64,000 nt of DNA, from assembly GCA_963853835.1 (NCBI GenBank), contig OY970823.1:4048001-4112000 (forward strand), in the 5' to 3' direction. Of the stretch, positions 33,871 through 46,006 are shown one piece after another. The notes below the pieces were generated by a model that was not told the DNA's origin, ran no database searches, and saw only the letters and a program-made list of their open reading frames with translations. The translations under genes were made by a program, and so were the position numbers. How positions within the stretch are numbered: the stretch's first letter is position 1; every line of letters starts with the position of its first letter. The DNA is from Calendula officinalis. Lineage: Eukaryota > Streptophyta > Magnoliopsida > Asterales > Asteraceae.

Positions 33871-34355
33871 CTGACTTGAGGGATTTGAATTCGCAGGGGG
33901 CGAATTCAAACTCAAGTTGAAATTTTTATTTTTAGAAAAGAGTAAAACAGTTTATGAGAGAAGTTTCACATCAACCGTACAGCATGTCACGTCAACCTTC
34001 GTTTTCCTACTGCCGGTATTAGTTATATGTTGTTAGTATTATACATTAAGATCGCCGTGAGGCCAAATTTGAGTGTTTGGTGTCTTTGACGCTACGACTA
34101 TATATTTTGTGAAAATTAATTGCATCTTATGATTGATATGGAAATGGAGAGTTGTAATAATCTCAATTTTTGTTGAAAAACTGTTAAGGGTAGGTGCCGA
34201 AAAATAATAGAAGGGCCCCTATTATTGTACGCACCGAACCTAAGACTACGTTTTCGGGAAAATTGGGAGAATTACTAACTTGACGTCTAAGTATCATCAA
34301 AGGTAATATTTTGGCATATTTTCTGATATATTTTATGTTTTATATATATAGCAAG
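33871..34355 (+). other. unit A untranslated leader between PBS and gag
   Basis: 485 bp, nearly identical in all units. It contains a short inverted repeat, GAATTCGC..GCGAATTC (33888-33908), just after the PBS and the inverted pair AATAATAG..CTATTATT near 34204-34227. Both could be RNA structures in the packaging region (inference). It ends with AAAG|GTAAT and TATATAG 49 bases apart, probably too short for an intron. Confidence 0.5.
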
Positions 34356-35406
34356 ATGCCGCCAGTCAGACCTACCGCACAGGAGTTGAGGGCCATGATG
34401 ACTGAAGTGTTAGGCCAAATGTTACCTGAAATGTTTCAGGATATGTTTAATGAAATCACTGATCAGGTCAGCCACATGTTGCATACCGAGTTCGCTGCCA
34501 GAGATGCTGTCGCGCCGCAACCGCCTGCACCGAAGCCCTTCACTTATCGAGATTTCTCGGTGTGTTCACCCCCGGAATTTAAGGGTGAATCAGACCCGAA
34601 GAAGGCGATACGTTGGCTCGCTGACATGGAAAGCGTTTTCCGAATCTCCAGGTGCCCTACCGACATGAAGACGATCTATGCGTCACACTCACTGAAGGGC
34701 GAAGCTCAAGAGTGGTGGAAACCACTAGCGGCATCCATGACTGATGAACAATTGACTTGGGAAGTATTCGTGGATCGGTTCAAGAAACAGTATGTGCCAC
34801 GCGTAGAGGTAGAGCGGATTACCCGCGAATTTCTGAGTCTTCAACAAACTACTGAGTCTGTTAACACCATCACTACTAAGTTCCGGGAGATGGCCTCGTT
34901 TTGTCCCGAATATGCTGCGATGGAGGAGATGAAGATGACTCGATATCTGGATATGTTGCGTAGTGATATTCGAGAGTTTGTGGGGATGACACCCCGTAGT
35001 TCGTTGGCGGATATGATTGAAGCGGCCCGCGGTCGCGAGATTGAGCTAGATCGTCAGAAGAAGGACTACAAGAGAGCATTGCCACCGTCTCAGGGAAACA
35101 CGAGCCAGGGTAATGAAAAGAAACAACGGGGGTTCGAGTTCAAGCCATACAAAGGGGGAAGTTTAGGCAGGAGTGGCCAGACTGGGGGTAACGCGCGTGG
35201 TGTAAACGCACGTCGAGACGATACGAGGAGCGGGCCTCGTAATGCAACTGATAAAGATGAAGTGAGACCGCCGAGGATGTGTTACAAGTGTGGGCAGACT
35301 GGGCACATGGCGAACGCATGTTCCGTAAGGGGGCTTGTGTGTTACTACTGCAGGGAAGAAGGCCATGCGAGAGACGATTGCCCAAAGAGGAAGGATGCTG
35401 GGAGAG
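34356..35406 (+). CDS. unit A Gag (exon 1 of gag-pol)
   Basis: 350 codons from ATGCCGCCAGTC. Capsid-type retrotrans_gag region at about residues 95-200 (WLADMESVF, EAQEWWKPLA, TWEVFVDRFKKQY). A basic Gly/Arg-rich linker is followed by two CCHC zinc knuckles, CYKCGQTGHMANAC at 309-322 and CYYCREEGHARDDC at 329-342. This is the structural protein that would assemble particles and bind element RNA. The exon ends AGAG before the donor GTGTCG at 35407. If intron 1 stays in, the frame runs on to a stop at 35502-35504 with a hydrophobic, aromatic-rich tail. The open frame continues upstream of 34356 without another ATG, so this ATG is preferred. No break in unit A gag. Confidence 0.85.
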
Positions 35407-35514
35407 GTGTCGATTCCTACATTTTTATTTTTATTTTTACTATTTTCACGTATTATTTTTATACCCTCTTATTTGACTGTGTGTATATATATATCCTCAT
35501 ATAATCAATAATAG
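35407..35514 (+). other. unit A intron 1 (gag/pol boundary), 108 bp
   Basis: GTGTCG to CAATAATAG, T-rich with a TA microsatellite, phase 1 inside a glycine codon (G|GT). Units B-D have 110 bp (42210-42319, 50023-50132, 57837-57946) because of one more TA. Unspliced it brings a stop codon into the gag frame. Confidence 0.75.
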
Positions 35515-38200
35515 GTGATGCTAGAGGTGGACCCGTGATTAATCCGGCTCCAGCTACCCTCAGAATTACTGAGGGGGCTACTACTAGGGCTCGAGGACGA
35601 GCCTATCAGATGACGGGAGAGGAGGCCAAGAAGGCTCCTAATGCTGTTGCGGGTAAATATTTTTACCTTCCGAGTTATTATTTAATTTATCATCTGAACT
35701 ATTATTTGAGTTTTAATCTGAGTGGAAATTGCATGAGTATTACTGTGTGATTCTAATTCTGTGTGCATTTTATGATCTCTGTGCAATAGGTACATTCTCT
35801 GTGAACGACATACCTGCTTTTGTGTTATTTGATAGTGGGGCAACTCACTCTTTTGTCTCTTATGCTTTTAGCAAGCTGATGTCCCATAAATTAGAGGACC
35901 TTTCTGAGCCCTTAGTGATAGAAGTAGTCAATGAGAAAAATCTAGCTGTTACAAAAGTTTACCGTGGTTGTCGGATCGAGTTGTGTGGGAAGAAATTTCC
36001 CATAGATCTTATTCCCATCGCTATGAGAGAGTTATGTGTGATTGTGGGGATGGACTGGATGACCGAATACCACGCTGAGATCCTCTGTCACCAAAAACAA
36101 ATCCGTATCAAACCCCCAAGTAGGATTGAATTGTTAATTCAGGGCGATATAAACCGATTAGTGCCGGCACTGTGTTCGGCTGCGAGGGCAAGAAAATATC
36201 TTCAGCACGGTGCCGTGGGTTATTTGGCTTATATTATCGACACCATTCTTGAGGAGAAACCGAGATCGATAGAGACTGTTCCTATTGTGTGTGAATTTGC
36301 AGATGTATTTCCTGAGGATCTGCCAGGGATACCACCAGAGAGACAGGTGGAATTTCGAATTGATTTAGTACCGGGTGCTGCGCCGATTGCGAAAGCTCCT
36401 TATCGCCTTGCACCGCCAGAAATGAAAGAACTGTATGACCAGTTACAAGAATTGCAAGAAAAAGAATTTATTCGACCGAGCTGTTCACCGTGGGGCGCAC
36501 CGATATTGTTTGTAAAGAAGAAAGATGGGTCGCAAAGAATGTGCATTGATTACAGGGAATTGAATAAGTTGACAGTGAAAAACCGTTATCCATTGCCGAG
36601 AATCGATGATTTGTTGATGCGTTGAGCAGGAACCCTATTCGGGGTGTTTGTATGAGGTTGACAGCAGTAGCATCGTTATTGGAGTCTATTCGTAGTGCAC
36701 AGATAGAGGCTTTAGGAGCTGAGCAGGCTAAGAAAGAACGGGTTGTAGGTGTGATTGGCAGTTTTGTGAAAGACAGTAGAGATCTTTTGACACACCTTGG
36801 TAGAGTCTGGGTTCCTTCACACGGTGGTAACCGCGACATTTTGTTAGATGAGGCTCATAAGTCCAAATTTTCTATTCATCCGGGTGCGACTAAGATGTAC
36901 CGAGACCTTCGTGATAATTATTGGTGGCCGGGTATGAAGTTAGAGGTAGCTGAGTATGTAGAGAAATGCTTGACTTGTCGCAGAGTCAAGGCCGAGCACC
37001 AGAAACCACATGGTATGTTGCAGCCCTTAGAGATTCCAGTGTGGAAGTGGGAACAGATTACTATGGATTTGATCACCAAGTTACCGAAAACGCCAGGGGG
37101 GTATGATGCTATCTGGGTGGTCGTTGATCGTTTGACTAAGAGTGCCCACTTTATTCCGATTCGGGAGAGTTCTTCAGCCGAGAAGATGGCAGATATTTTT
37201 GTTCGCGAGATTGTGGCGAGACACGGTATACCGGTCTCCATTGTGTCAGACAGAGACACTCGTTTTACATCGAGATTTTGGGAGAAATTCCAAGAGGAGA
37301 TGGGCATGAGACTTCATTTCAGTACCGCGTTTCATCCACAAACAGATGGGCAGAGTGAACGGACGATTCAGACGCTCGAGGATATGTTGAGAGCATGTGT
37401 ACTTGATTTTGGAGGTAGTTGGGATAAGTACCTACCGTTGGCGGAGTTTTCTTACAATAACAGCTACCACTCGAGCATTCGTATGTCTTTTTGATTTTCT
37501 TTCCTTTTTCTTTATTCTGTCTGTGTTTATTCTAATAAAATTCTTTGGTTTAGGCAAACCACCTTTTGAGATGTTATACGGCAGGAAGTGCCGAACGCCC
37601 ATCTGCTGGGGCGAAGTTGGGCACAAGGTGCTAGGTAGTACTGAAATTGTATTGAAAACTACCGAGATGATTCAGATGGTTCGTGAGAGGTTGGTTACTG
37701 CACAGAGTCGCCAGAAGAGTTATGCTGACAAGAGGCGATCTGTTCTAGATTTTCAGGTTGGTGATTATGTGTTGTTGAAAGTTTCCCCGTGGAAAGGGGT
37801 AATCAGGTTCAGAAAGAGGGGGAAATTGGGACCTCGTTACATTGGCCCTTATCAGGTGATCGCCAAGGTTGGCAAGGTTGCTTATCGTCTAGACTTACCA
37901 GAGGAACTCCATCTTATTCATAATACCTTTCACGTTTCGCAACTTAGAAAGTGTATCGTAGACGAGTCTGTGGTTGTGCCGTTAGAAGATATTCAGATTG
38001 ACGAAAAGTTGAACTATATTGAGCATCCGATTGCGATTCTTGACCGCAAGGTCAAGACCTTGCGCAATAAGGAAATTGTGTTAGTTAAGGTGCAGTGGCA
38101 ACACCGTAAGGGTTCCGAGTGGACATGGGAACCCGAGTCTGAGATGCGTGATAATTATCCCGATTTATTTCAGAGTGAGGACTTCGGGGACGAAGTCTGA
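35515..38200 (+). pseudogene. unit A pol, RT/RNase H deleted
   Basis: Exons 35515-35652, 35790-37480 and 37554-38200; introns 35653-35789 (137 bp) and 37481-37553 (73 bp). Protease with LFDSGATHSF is intact, as is the RT N-terminus up to PRIDDL. At the junction 36615/36616 a deletion of about 985 bp relative to units C and D removes the RT active site and all of RNase H and shifts the frame, giving a stop at once. Integrase (zinc region, DD35E core), the GPY/F-type segment and the chromodomain follow, out of frame with the protease. The deletion boundaries share only a single T, so it resembles end joining. This unit cannot make reverse transcriptase. Confidence 0.93.
38180..38197 (+). other. 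stem-loop at the 3' end of pol (all units)
   Basis: GACTTCG-GGGA-CGAAGTC, a 7-bp perfect stem with a 4-base loop. It overlaps the last codons of pol and lies 6 bases before the polypurine tract. Present unchanged in units B, C and D (B about 45969-45986, C about 53783-53800, D about 61597-61614). Confidence 0.7.
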
Positions 38201-38203
38201 TTC

Positions 38204-38216
38204 AAGTGGGATTGAG
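38204..38216 (+). other. polypurine tract, unit A (also B, C, D)
   Basis: AAGTGGGATTGAG ends one base before the next LTR. It would prime plus-strand synthesis. Equivalents: 45993-46005, 53807-53819 and 61621-61633. It is short and interrupted compared with many gypsy elements. Confidence 0.6.
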
Positions 38217-38217
38217 T

Positions 38218-40658
38218 TGTAACGCCCCAAAAATTTTATGATTTAATTTAATTACGTTCTATTAGTTTAAAAACATTATTGTATTGCTTCTGGGATATTA
38301 TTAAGCGAATTAAGTGCGTGACGTTTTGGTTACGCGTTATTAAGCGATCTTAAATTTTTATACGATTATTTAAATTATCATGTCGTGATAGAATACATAA
38401 GTAACTCACTTTATTTACGCTACTTAAAACCCGAGGGCGAGTGTCGGGTCAAGGCCGGCCAGAGGCCAAGCCGAGACCGCAAGAGCAGATAATATGCGAA
38501 TATATATATATGCGGGCCTCTCGGTACAATTAAGCTTGTGAGCCCATAATTGCGGTAATAAGGAAAGGATATTTGGGCCAGTAGTTAATTGGGCTCGGGA
38601 CGTATGGGCTTGTGTCCAGCTTCACGGCAAACTTCCAAATTTTAGTCGTGCGGATGTATTAGACGAAGGATATCGATATTCACTCAACCTAGCTGCCGAC
38701 ATTTTTTTTTTCTAACAGCCATAATTCTCTCTTGTCTGCCATACCTTATCATCGAGAGCTTTAAGTTCCAATCGTGTTTCTCCGTTCCGGCAACGTGAAG
38801 ACGATCGCGGGAGGGTCGAATTCAAGAGTTGTGTCCGGGGTAAGATATTCGAATCCTCTTTCGTTTATGCCTTTCTCTCGTATCAGTTTTAAAATCCGAT
38901 TGTTGATGTTTGGATTGTGTCTTTCGGCCAAGCAGGTTATAAATCGAGAAAGCATTAGCCGTTAACTTCCTTCTAGCAGCAAAGGACTTATCTAACGGGA
39001 AGCTAGGCGTGAGAATTCTAATACGGTAGTCCTTGGTTCTTCCTTATCGTCGTTATTTGTTTTTTTTCCGGGAATTTCTTTCGTGCTAGGTTGTCGGCTA
39101 TGGGGACCTTAGGGCTGCATGCTAGTAATTGTCACTGAAACTTAGATAGTTTTCGGTTTAAATTGACTAAGTGATGTGAATCGGGAGGCTATACCGAGAG
39201 GGAACCGAACCCGTAGGGTTCTAGGTTCCCAACCGAGTATACTCGATGTCTTTAAGCCTTAAAAATCACCTTGGGTCGAGTAATCTGAATTGTGAACATG
39301 TCGGGTTTTATAGTAGGAAGTAACCAAACTTTATAGACCGGAGTCGGTTCAATAAGTAGAGTTTTGATTTAAAAACGTTTGGCAGATTATGCTGTCCTAG
39401 ATTATGTAGTTTTTGACCTGACTAGATTGTTTGTTTGGACTTTTGGCCCGTGCTGGCACCTTGGTTTTTGAGTTAGCTTTCCAACGCCGCAACCCTCTCG
39501 TCAATCCGAATTACGGTTTAAAAGTTATAGTCAATCTAGTATGCTGCTGTTAGGAAATTGACCTGTGCAGTATGTATGTCTTGCATCACTGTTTTGAGAC
39601 ACTTAGAGTCTGTTTTGGCCAGTGACCGTCTCACAGTAAATTGTAGTTCTGATTGTCTTCTAGCCATGGTAAAAAGATGGGAAAAATCTAATAAACCGTT
39701 TAGGAGTTATGGCAGTTTCCGTGAGACTGACGGGGGCTGCCAGTTTTCTGAAATAAGCCTCGGGTAAGATTTTAATTCAAGGTTTCACTTTTTGGTTTAG
39801 GACCGTCTAGGAGATAACGTGCTATCCTTCTGATTGTCGGAAACCCTTGGAGCTTACAATTTCTCGAGGTGAGTATTCTCACCGTGTATTCAGTTATAAC
39901 GATACGTGCATGACTCATATGGTTAACTATTGATCTGTTATACTTTCTGTGTGTTGATCTGTTGTACTTTCTGTGTGTTGATCTGTTGTCTGGATGACTG
40001 TTTTTCTTTTGTTACCACTGATCTGAGACGGACGTGCCGAGTATCTGAGCCGGTACCAAGTCATTTTGTGCTACTAAGTGATAGGGCTATCTGTGTGGTT
40101 TATGTTAGGTGTTGAAAACATAAAAGTAATTAAATAATCTCAGTGGAAATTCTGTGTGGGCCCTTGTGGCAAATTCTGTGTGGGCCCTTGTGGCAAATTC
40201 TGTGTGGGCCCTTGTGGCATTTTAGTGTAAGGAGAGGCGAGGTTGATCTCTCGACTCGAGTTACACAAGCGCGCTATATAAATTTAAAAGATACAAAACT
40301 GAGAAAAAAAAACAACTTAGTGGTAAATGATTAGTAGTTCACCTGTGTGCCCTCATGTATTGTATGTTGTCATTGTTTATACTTTGAGTTTATTCACTCA
40401 GCTTCCCCGCTGACCCAAAATCTCCCTCCCATTTTCAGGTACCAGCAAGGGGAAAGAAAAGGTGGACGGTTGACGGCTGTACGACGTGCGGATGTGAAAC
40501 GTTTTACTATCTTAAAAACTATGAATTTTTATATAATATATTTCCGTATTTAACACATTTTATGTTAAACAAATATTTTGGGATTTTTATGGGACCTTTT
40601 TGGTTATAATATTGTTTTCAAAAATTTTAAAAATCTTGTAAATTTTAGGGTGTTACAA
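38218..40658 (+). repeat. LTR 2, 2441 bp, shared by units A and B
   Basis: Same ends as LTR 1. It serves as the 3' LTR of A and the 5' LTR of B. Three copies of the 24-bp unit. Private bases include GCGTGACG near 38317 and TTAACTATTG near 39923. Confidence 0.95.
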
Positions 40659-41158
40659 GTTGGTATCTGAGCGCTGACTTGAGGGATTTGAATTCGCAGG
40701 GGGCGAATTCAAACTCAAGTTGAAATTTTTATTTTTAGAAAAGAGTAAAACAGTTTATGAGAGAAGTTTCACATCAACCGTACAGCATGTCACGTCAACC
40801 TTCGTTTTCCTACTGCCGGTATTAGTTATATGTTGTTAGTATTATACATTAAGATCGCCGTGAGGCCAAATTTGAGTGTTTGGTGTCTTTGACGCTACGA
40901 CTATATATTTTGTGAAAATTAATTGCATCTTATGATTGATATGGAAATGGAGAGTTGTAATAATCTCAATTTTTGTTGAAAAACTGTTAAGGGTAGGTGC
41001 CGAAAAATAATAGAAGGGCCCCTATTATTGTACGCACCGAACCTAAGACTACGTTTTCGGGAAAATTGGGAGAATTACTAACTTGACGTCTAAGTATCAT
41101 CAAAGGTAATATTTTGGCATATTTTCTGATATATTTTATGTTTTATATATATAGCAAG

Positions 41159-42209
41159 ATGCCGCCAGTCAGACCTACCGCACAGGAGTTGAGGGCCATG
41201 ATGACTGAAGTGTTAGGCCAAATGTTACCTGAAATGTTTCAGGATATGTTTAATGAAATCACTGATCAGGTCAGCCACATGTTGCATACCGAGTTCGCTG
41301 CCAGAGATGCTGTCGCGCCGCAACCGCCTGCACCGAAGCCCTTCACTTATCGAGATTTCTCGGTGTGTTCACCCCCGGAATTTAAGGGTGAATCAGACCC
41401 GAAGAAGGCGATACGTTGGCTCGCTGACATGGAAAGCGTTTTCCGAATCTCCAGGTGCCCTACCGACATGAAGACGATCTATGCGTCACACTCACTGAAG
41501 GGCGAAGCTCAAGAGTGGTGGAAACCACTAGCGGCATCCATGACTGATGAACAATTGACTTGGGAAGTATTCGTGGATCGGTTCAAGAAACAGTATGTGC
41601 CACGCGTAGAGGTAGAGCGGATTACCCGCGAATTTCTGAGTCTTCAACAAACTACTGAGTCTGTTAACACCATCACTACTAAGTTCCGGGAGATGGCCTC
41701 GTTTTGTCCCGAATATGCTGCGATGGAGGAGATGAAGATGACTCGATATCTGGATATGTTGCGTAGTGATATTCGAGAGTTTGTGGGGATGACACCCCGT
41801 AGTTCGTTGGCGGATATGATTGAAGCGGCCCGCGGTCGCGAGATTGAGCTAGATCGTCAGAAGAAGGACTACAAGAGAGCATTGCCACCGTCTCAGGGAA
41901 ACACGAGCCAGGGTAATGAAAAGAAACAACGGGGGTTCGAGTTCAAGCCATACAAAGGGGGAAGTTTAGGCAGGAGTGGCCAGACTGGGGGTAACGCGCG
42001 TGGTGTAAACGCACGTCGAGACGATACGAGGAGCGGGCCTCGTAATGCAACTGATAAAGATGAAGTGAGACCGCCGAGGATGTGTTACAAGTGTGGGCAG
42101 ACTGGGCACATGGCGAACGCATGTTCCGTAAGGGGGCTTGTGTGTTACTACTGCAGGGAAGAAGGCCATGCGAGAGACGATTGCCCAAAGAGGAAGGATG
42201 CTGGGAGAG
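41159..42209 (+). CDS. unit B Gag (exon 1 of gag-pol)
   Basis: 350 codons, identical in predicted protein to the unit A Gag over the exon as far as I compared. Two zinc knuckles are intact. Intron 1 follows at 42210-42319. With intron 1 retained the frame ends at 42314-42316, again with a hydrophobic tail. Start ATG chosen as in unit A. Confidence 0.85.
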
Positions 42210-42319
42210 GTGTCGATTCCTACATTTTTATTTTTATTTTTACTATTTTCACGTATTATTTTTATACCCTCTTATTTGACTGTGTGTATATATATATATC
42301 CTCATATAATCAATAATAG

Positions 42320-45300
42320 GTGATGCTAGAGGTGGACCCGTGATTAATCCGGCTCCAGCTACCCTCAGAATTACTGAGGGGGCTACTACTAGGGCTCGAG
42401 GACGAGCCTATCAGATGACGGGAGAGGAGGCCAAGAAGGCTCCTAATGCTGTTGCGGGTAAATATTTTTACCTTCCGAGTTATTATTTAATTTATCATCT
42501 GAACTATTATTTGAGTTTTAATCTGAGTGGAAATTGCATGAGTATTACTGTGTGATTCTAATTCTGTGTGCATTTTATGATCTCTGTGCAATAGGTACAT
42601 TCTCTGTGAACGACATACCTGCTTTTGTGTTATTTGATAGTGGGGCAACTCACTCTTTTGTCTCTTATGCTTTTAGCAAGCTGATGTCCCATAAATTAGA
42701 GGACCTTTCTGAGCCCTTAGTGATAGAAGTAGTCAATGAGAAAAATCTAGCTGTTACAAAAGTTTACCGTGGTTGTCGGATCGAGTTGTGTGGGAAGAAA
42801 TTTCCCATAGATCTTATTCCCATCGTTATGAGAGAGTTATGTGTGATTGTGGGGATGGACTGGATGACCGAATACCACGCTGAGATCCTCTGTCACCAAA
42901 AACAAATCCGTATCAAACCCCCAAGTGGGATTGAATTGTTAATTCAGGGCGATATAAACCGATTAGTGCCGGCACTGTGTTCGGCTGCGAGGGCAAGAAA
43001 ATATCTTCAGCACGGTGCCGTGGGTTATTTGGCTTATATTATCGACACCATTCTTGAGGAGAAACCGAGATCGATAGAGACTGTTCCTATTGTGTGTGAA
43101 TTTGCAGATGTATTTCCTGAGGATCTGCCAGGGATACCACCAGAGAGACAGGTGGAATTTCGAATTGATTTAGTACCGGGTGCTGCGCCGATTGCGAAAG
43201 CTCCTTATCGCCTTGCACCGCCAGAAATGAAAGAACTGTATGACCAGTTACAAGAATTGCAAGAAAAAGAATTTATTCGACCGAGCTGTTCACCGTGGGG
43301 CGCACCGATATTGTTTGTAAAGAAGAAAGATGGGTCGCAAAGAATGTGCATTGATTACAGGGAATTGAATAAGTTGACAGTGAAAAACCGTTATCCATTG
43401 CCGAGAATCGATGATTTGTTCGACCAGCTTCAGGGTGCGTCGTGGTTTTCAAAAATAGATTTGCGTTCAGGGTATCATCAGATGCGGGTGAAAGAGGAAG
43501 ATATAGAAAAGACCGCCTTTCGTACGCGTTATGGTCATTATGAGTTTGTAGTGATGCCCTTCGGACTCACTAACGCACCAGCGGCTTTCATGGATCTTAT
43601 GAATCGGGTTTTTAGTAGCATGTTAGATCGTTCGGTGATTGTGTTTATTGATGATATTCTAGTTTACTCAAAGACCAAAGCAGAGCACGAGGTCCATCTT
43701 CGTGAGGTGTTAGATACGTTGAGACGCGAGGGCCTTTATGCAAAATTTTCCAAGTGTGAGTTCTGGTTACGTGAAGTGCAGTTTCTTGGTCATGTTGTGA
43801 ATGAAGAAGGTATCAAAGTTGACCCTGCAAAAATCGCAGCAGTGATGAAGTGGGAAGTACCGAAGACGCCGTCGGAGATTCGTAGTTTTCTGGGTTTAGC
43901 TGGGTATTATCGTCGTTTTATCAAGGATTTCTCCAAAATCGCTTCACCGTTGACAAAGTTGACCAAGAAATCAGCTGCATTTAGTTGGGGTAACCAGCAG
44001 CAAGAAGCTTTTGAAGCATTGAGAAACCGATTATGTGAGGCACCGATTCTAGCCCTACCAGAGGGTGTAGAAGATTTTGTGGTTTACTGTGACGCGTCTA
44101 TTCAGGGTTTGGGTGCCGTCCTAATGCAAAGGGGTAAAGTGATTGCATATGCTTCCAGACAGCTGAAATCTCATGAGGGAAATTACCCTACGCATGATCT
44201 CGAGTTAGGTGCGTGGTGTTTGCCTTAAAAATCTGGAGACATTATTTATACGGCGTGAAAATCACCATCTACACTGATCATAAAAGTTTGAAATATTTGA
44301 TGGATCAGCAAGACTTGAACATGAGACAGAGAAGATGGCTTGATGTGTTGAAAGATTATGATTGTGAGATCCTTTACCATCCGGGTAAAGCCAACGTAGT
44401 AGCTGATGCGTTGAGCAGGAACCCTATTCGGGGTGTTTGTATGAGGTTGACAGCAGTAGCATCGTTATTGGAGTCTATTCGTAGTGCACAGATAGAGGCT
44501 TTAGGAGCTGAGCAGGCTAAGAAAGAACGGGTTGTAGGTGTGATTGGCAGTTTTGTGAAAGACAGTAGAGATCTTTTGACACACCTTGGTAGAGTCTGGG
44601 TTCCTTCACACGGTGGTAACCGCGACATTTTGTTAGATGAGGCTCATAAGTCCAAATTTTCTATTCATCCGGGTGCGACTAAGATGTACCGAGACCTTCG
44701 TGATAATTATTGGTGGCCGGGTATGAAGTTAGAGGTAGCTGAGTATGTAGAGAAATGCTTGACTTGTCGCAAAGTCAAGGCCGAGCACCAGAAACCACAT
44801 GGTATGTTGCAGCCCTTAGAGATTCCAGTGTGGAAGTGGGAACAGATTACTATGGATTTGATCACCAAGTTACCGAAAACGCCAGGGGGGTATGATGCTA
44901 TCTGGGTGGTCGTTGATCGTTTGACTAAGAGTGCCCACTTTATTCCGATTCGGGAGAGTTCTTCAGCCGAGAAGATGGCAGATATTTTTGTTCGCGAGAT
45001 TGTGGCGAGACACGGTATACCGGTCTCCATTGTGTCAGACAGAGACACTCGTTTTACATCGAGATTTTGGGAGAAATTCCAAGAGGAGATGGGCATGAGA
45101 CTTCATTTCAGTACCGCGTTTCATCCACAAACAGATGGGCAGAGTGAACGGACGATTCAAACGCTCGAGGATATGTTGAGAGCATGTGTACTTGATTTTG
45201 GAGGTAGTTGGGATAAGTACCTACCGTTGGCGGAGTTTTCTTACAATAACAGCTACCACTCGAGCATTTGTATGTCTTTTTGATTTTCTTTCCTTTTTCT

Positions 45301-45989
45301 TTATTCTGTCTGTGTTTATTCTAATAAAATTCTTTGGTTTAGGCAAACCACCTTTTGAGATGTTATACGGCAGGAAGTGCCGAACGCCCATCTACTGGGG
45401 CGAAGTTGGGCACAAGGTGCTAGGTAGTACTGAAATTGTATTGAAAACTACCGAGATGATTCAGATGGTTCGTGAGAGGTTGGTTACTGCACAGAGTCGC
45501 CAGAAGAGTTATGCTGACAAGAGGCGATCTGTTCTAGATTTTCAGGTTGGTGATTATGTGTTGTTGAAAGTTTCCCCGTGGAAAGGGGTAATCAGGTTCA
45601 GAAAGAGGGGGAAATTGGGACCTCGTTACATTGGCCCTTATCAGGTGATCGCCAAGGTTGGCAAGGTTGCTTATCGTCTAGACTTACCAGAGGAACTCCA
45701 TCTTATTCATAATACCTTTCACGTTTCGCAACTTAGAAAGTGTATCGTAGACGAGTCTGTGGTTGTGCCGTTAGAAGATATTCAGATTGACGAAAAGTTG
45801 AACTATATTGAGCATCCGATTGCGATTCTTGACCGCAAGGTCAAGACCTTGCGCAATAAGGAAATTGTGTTAGTTAAGGTGCAGTGGCAACACCGTAAGG
45901 GTTCCGAGTGGACATGGGAACCCGAGTCTGAGATGCGTGATAATTATCCCGATTTATTTCAGAGTGAGGACTTCGGGGACGAAGTCTGA
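42320..45989 (+). pseudogene. unit B pol with a 1-bp frameshift in RNase H
   Basis: Exons 42320-42457, 42595-45269 and 45343-45989; introns 42458-42594 and 45270-45342. Protease and RT are intact, including FIDDILVYSK. Near 44212 one C is missing relative to units C and D (GGTGCGTGG versus GGTGCCGTGG). The frame therefore closes at 44226-44228 inside RNase H, and the rest of RNase H and integrase is in another frame from 44213 on. The last base before intron 3 is T instead of C, changing one residue of integrase. One lesion only, so a recently active copy or a recent DNA-level duplicate. Confidence 0.93.
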
Positions 45990-46006
45990 TTCAAGTGGGA
46001 TTGAGT

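Noticed and set aside
34303..34351. A further intron just before the gag ATG (AAAG|GTAAT to TATATAG)
   Set aside because: 49 bases is below the usual minimum for plant introns; the ATG does not depend on it.
34311..34355. Upstream extension of Gag (hydrophobic residues before the chosen start)
   Set aside because: The extension has no ATG; the first ATG in frame is at 34356 and the peptide after it matches Gag.
36468..36839. 123-codon minus-strand ORF and the 129-codon ones at 36918, 44707, 52521, 60335
   Set aside because: Shadows of the integrase and RT coding sequence.
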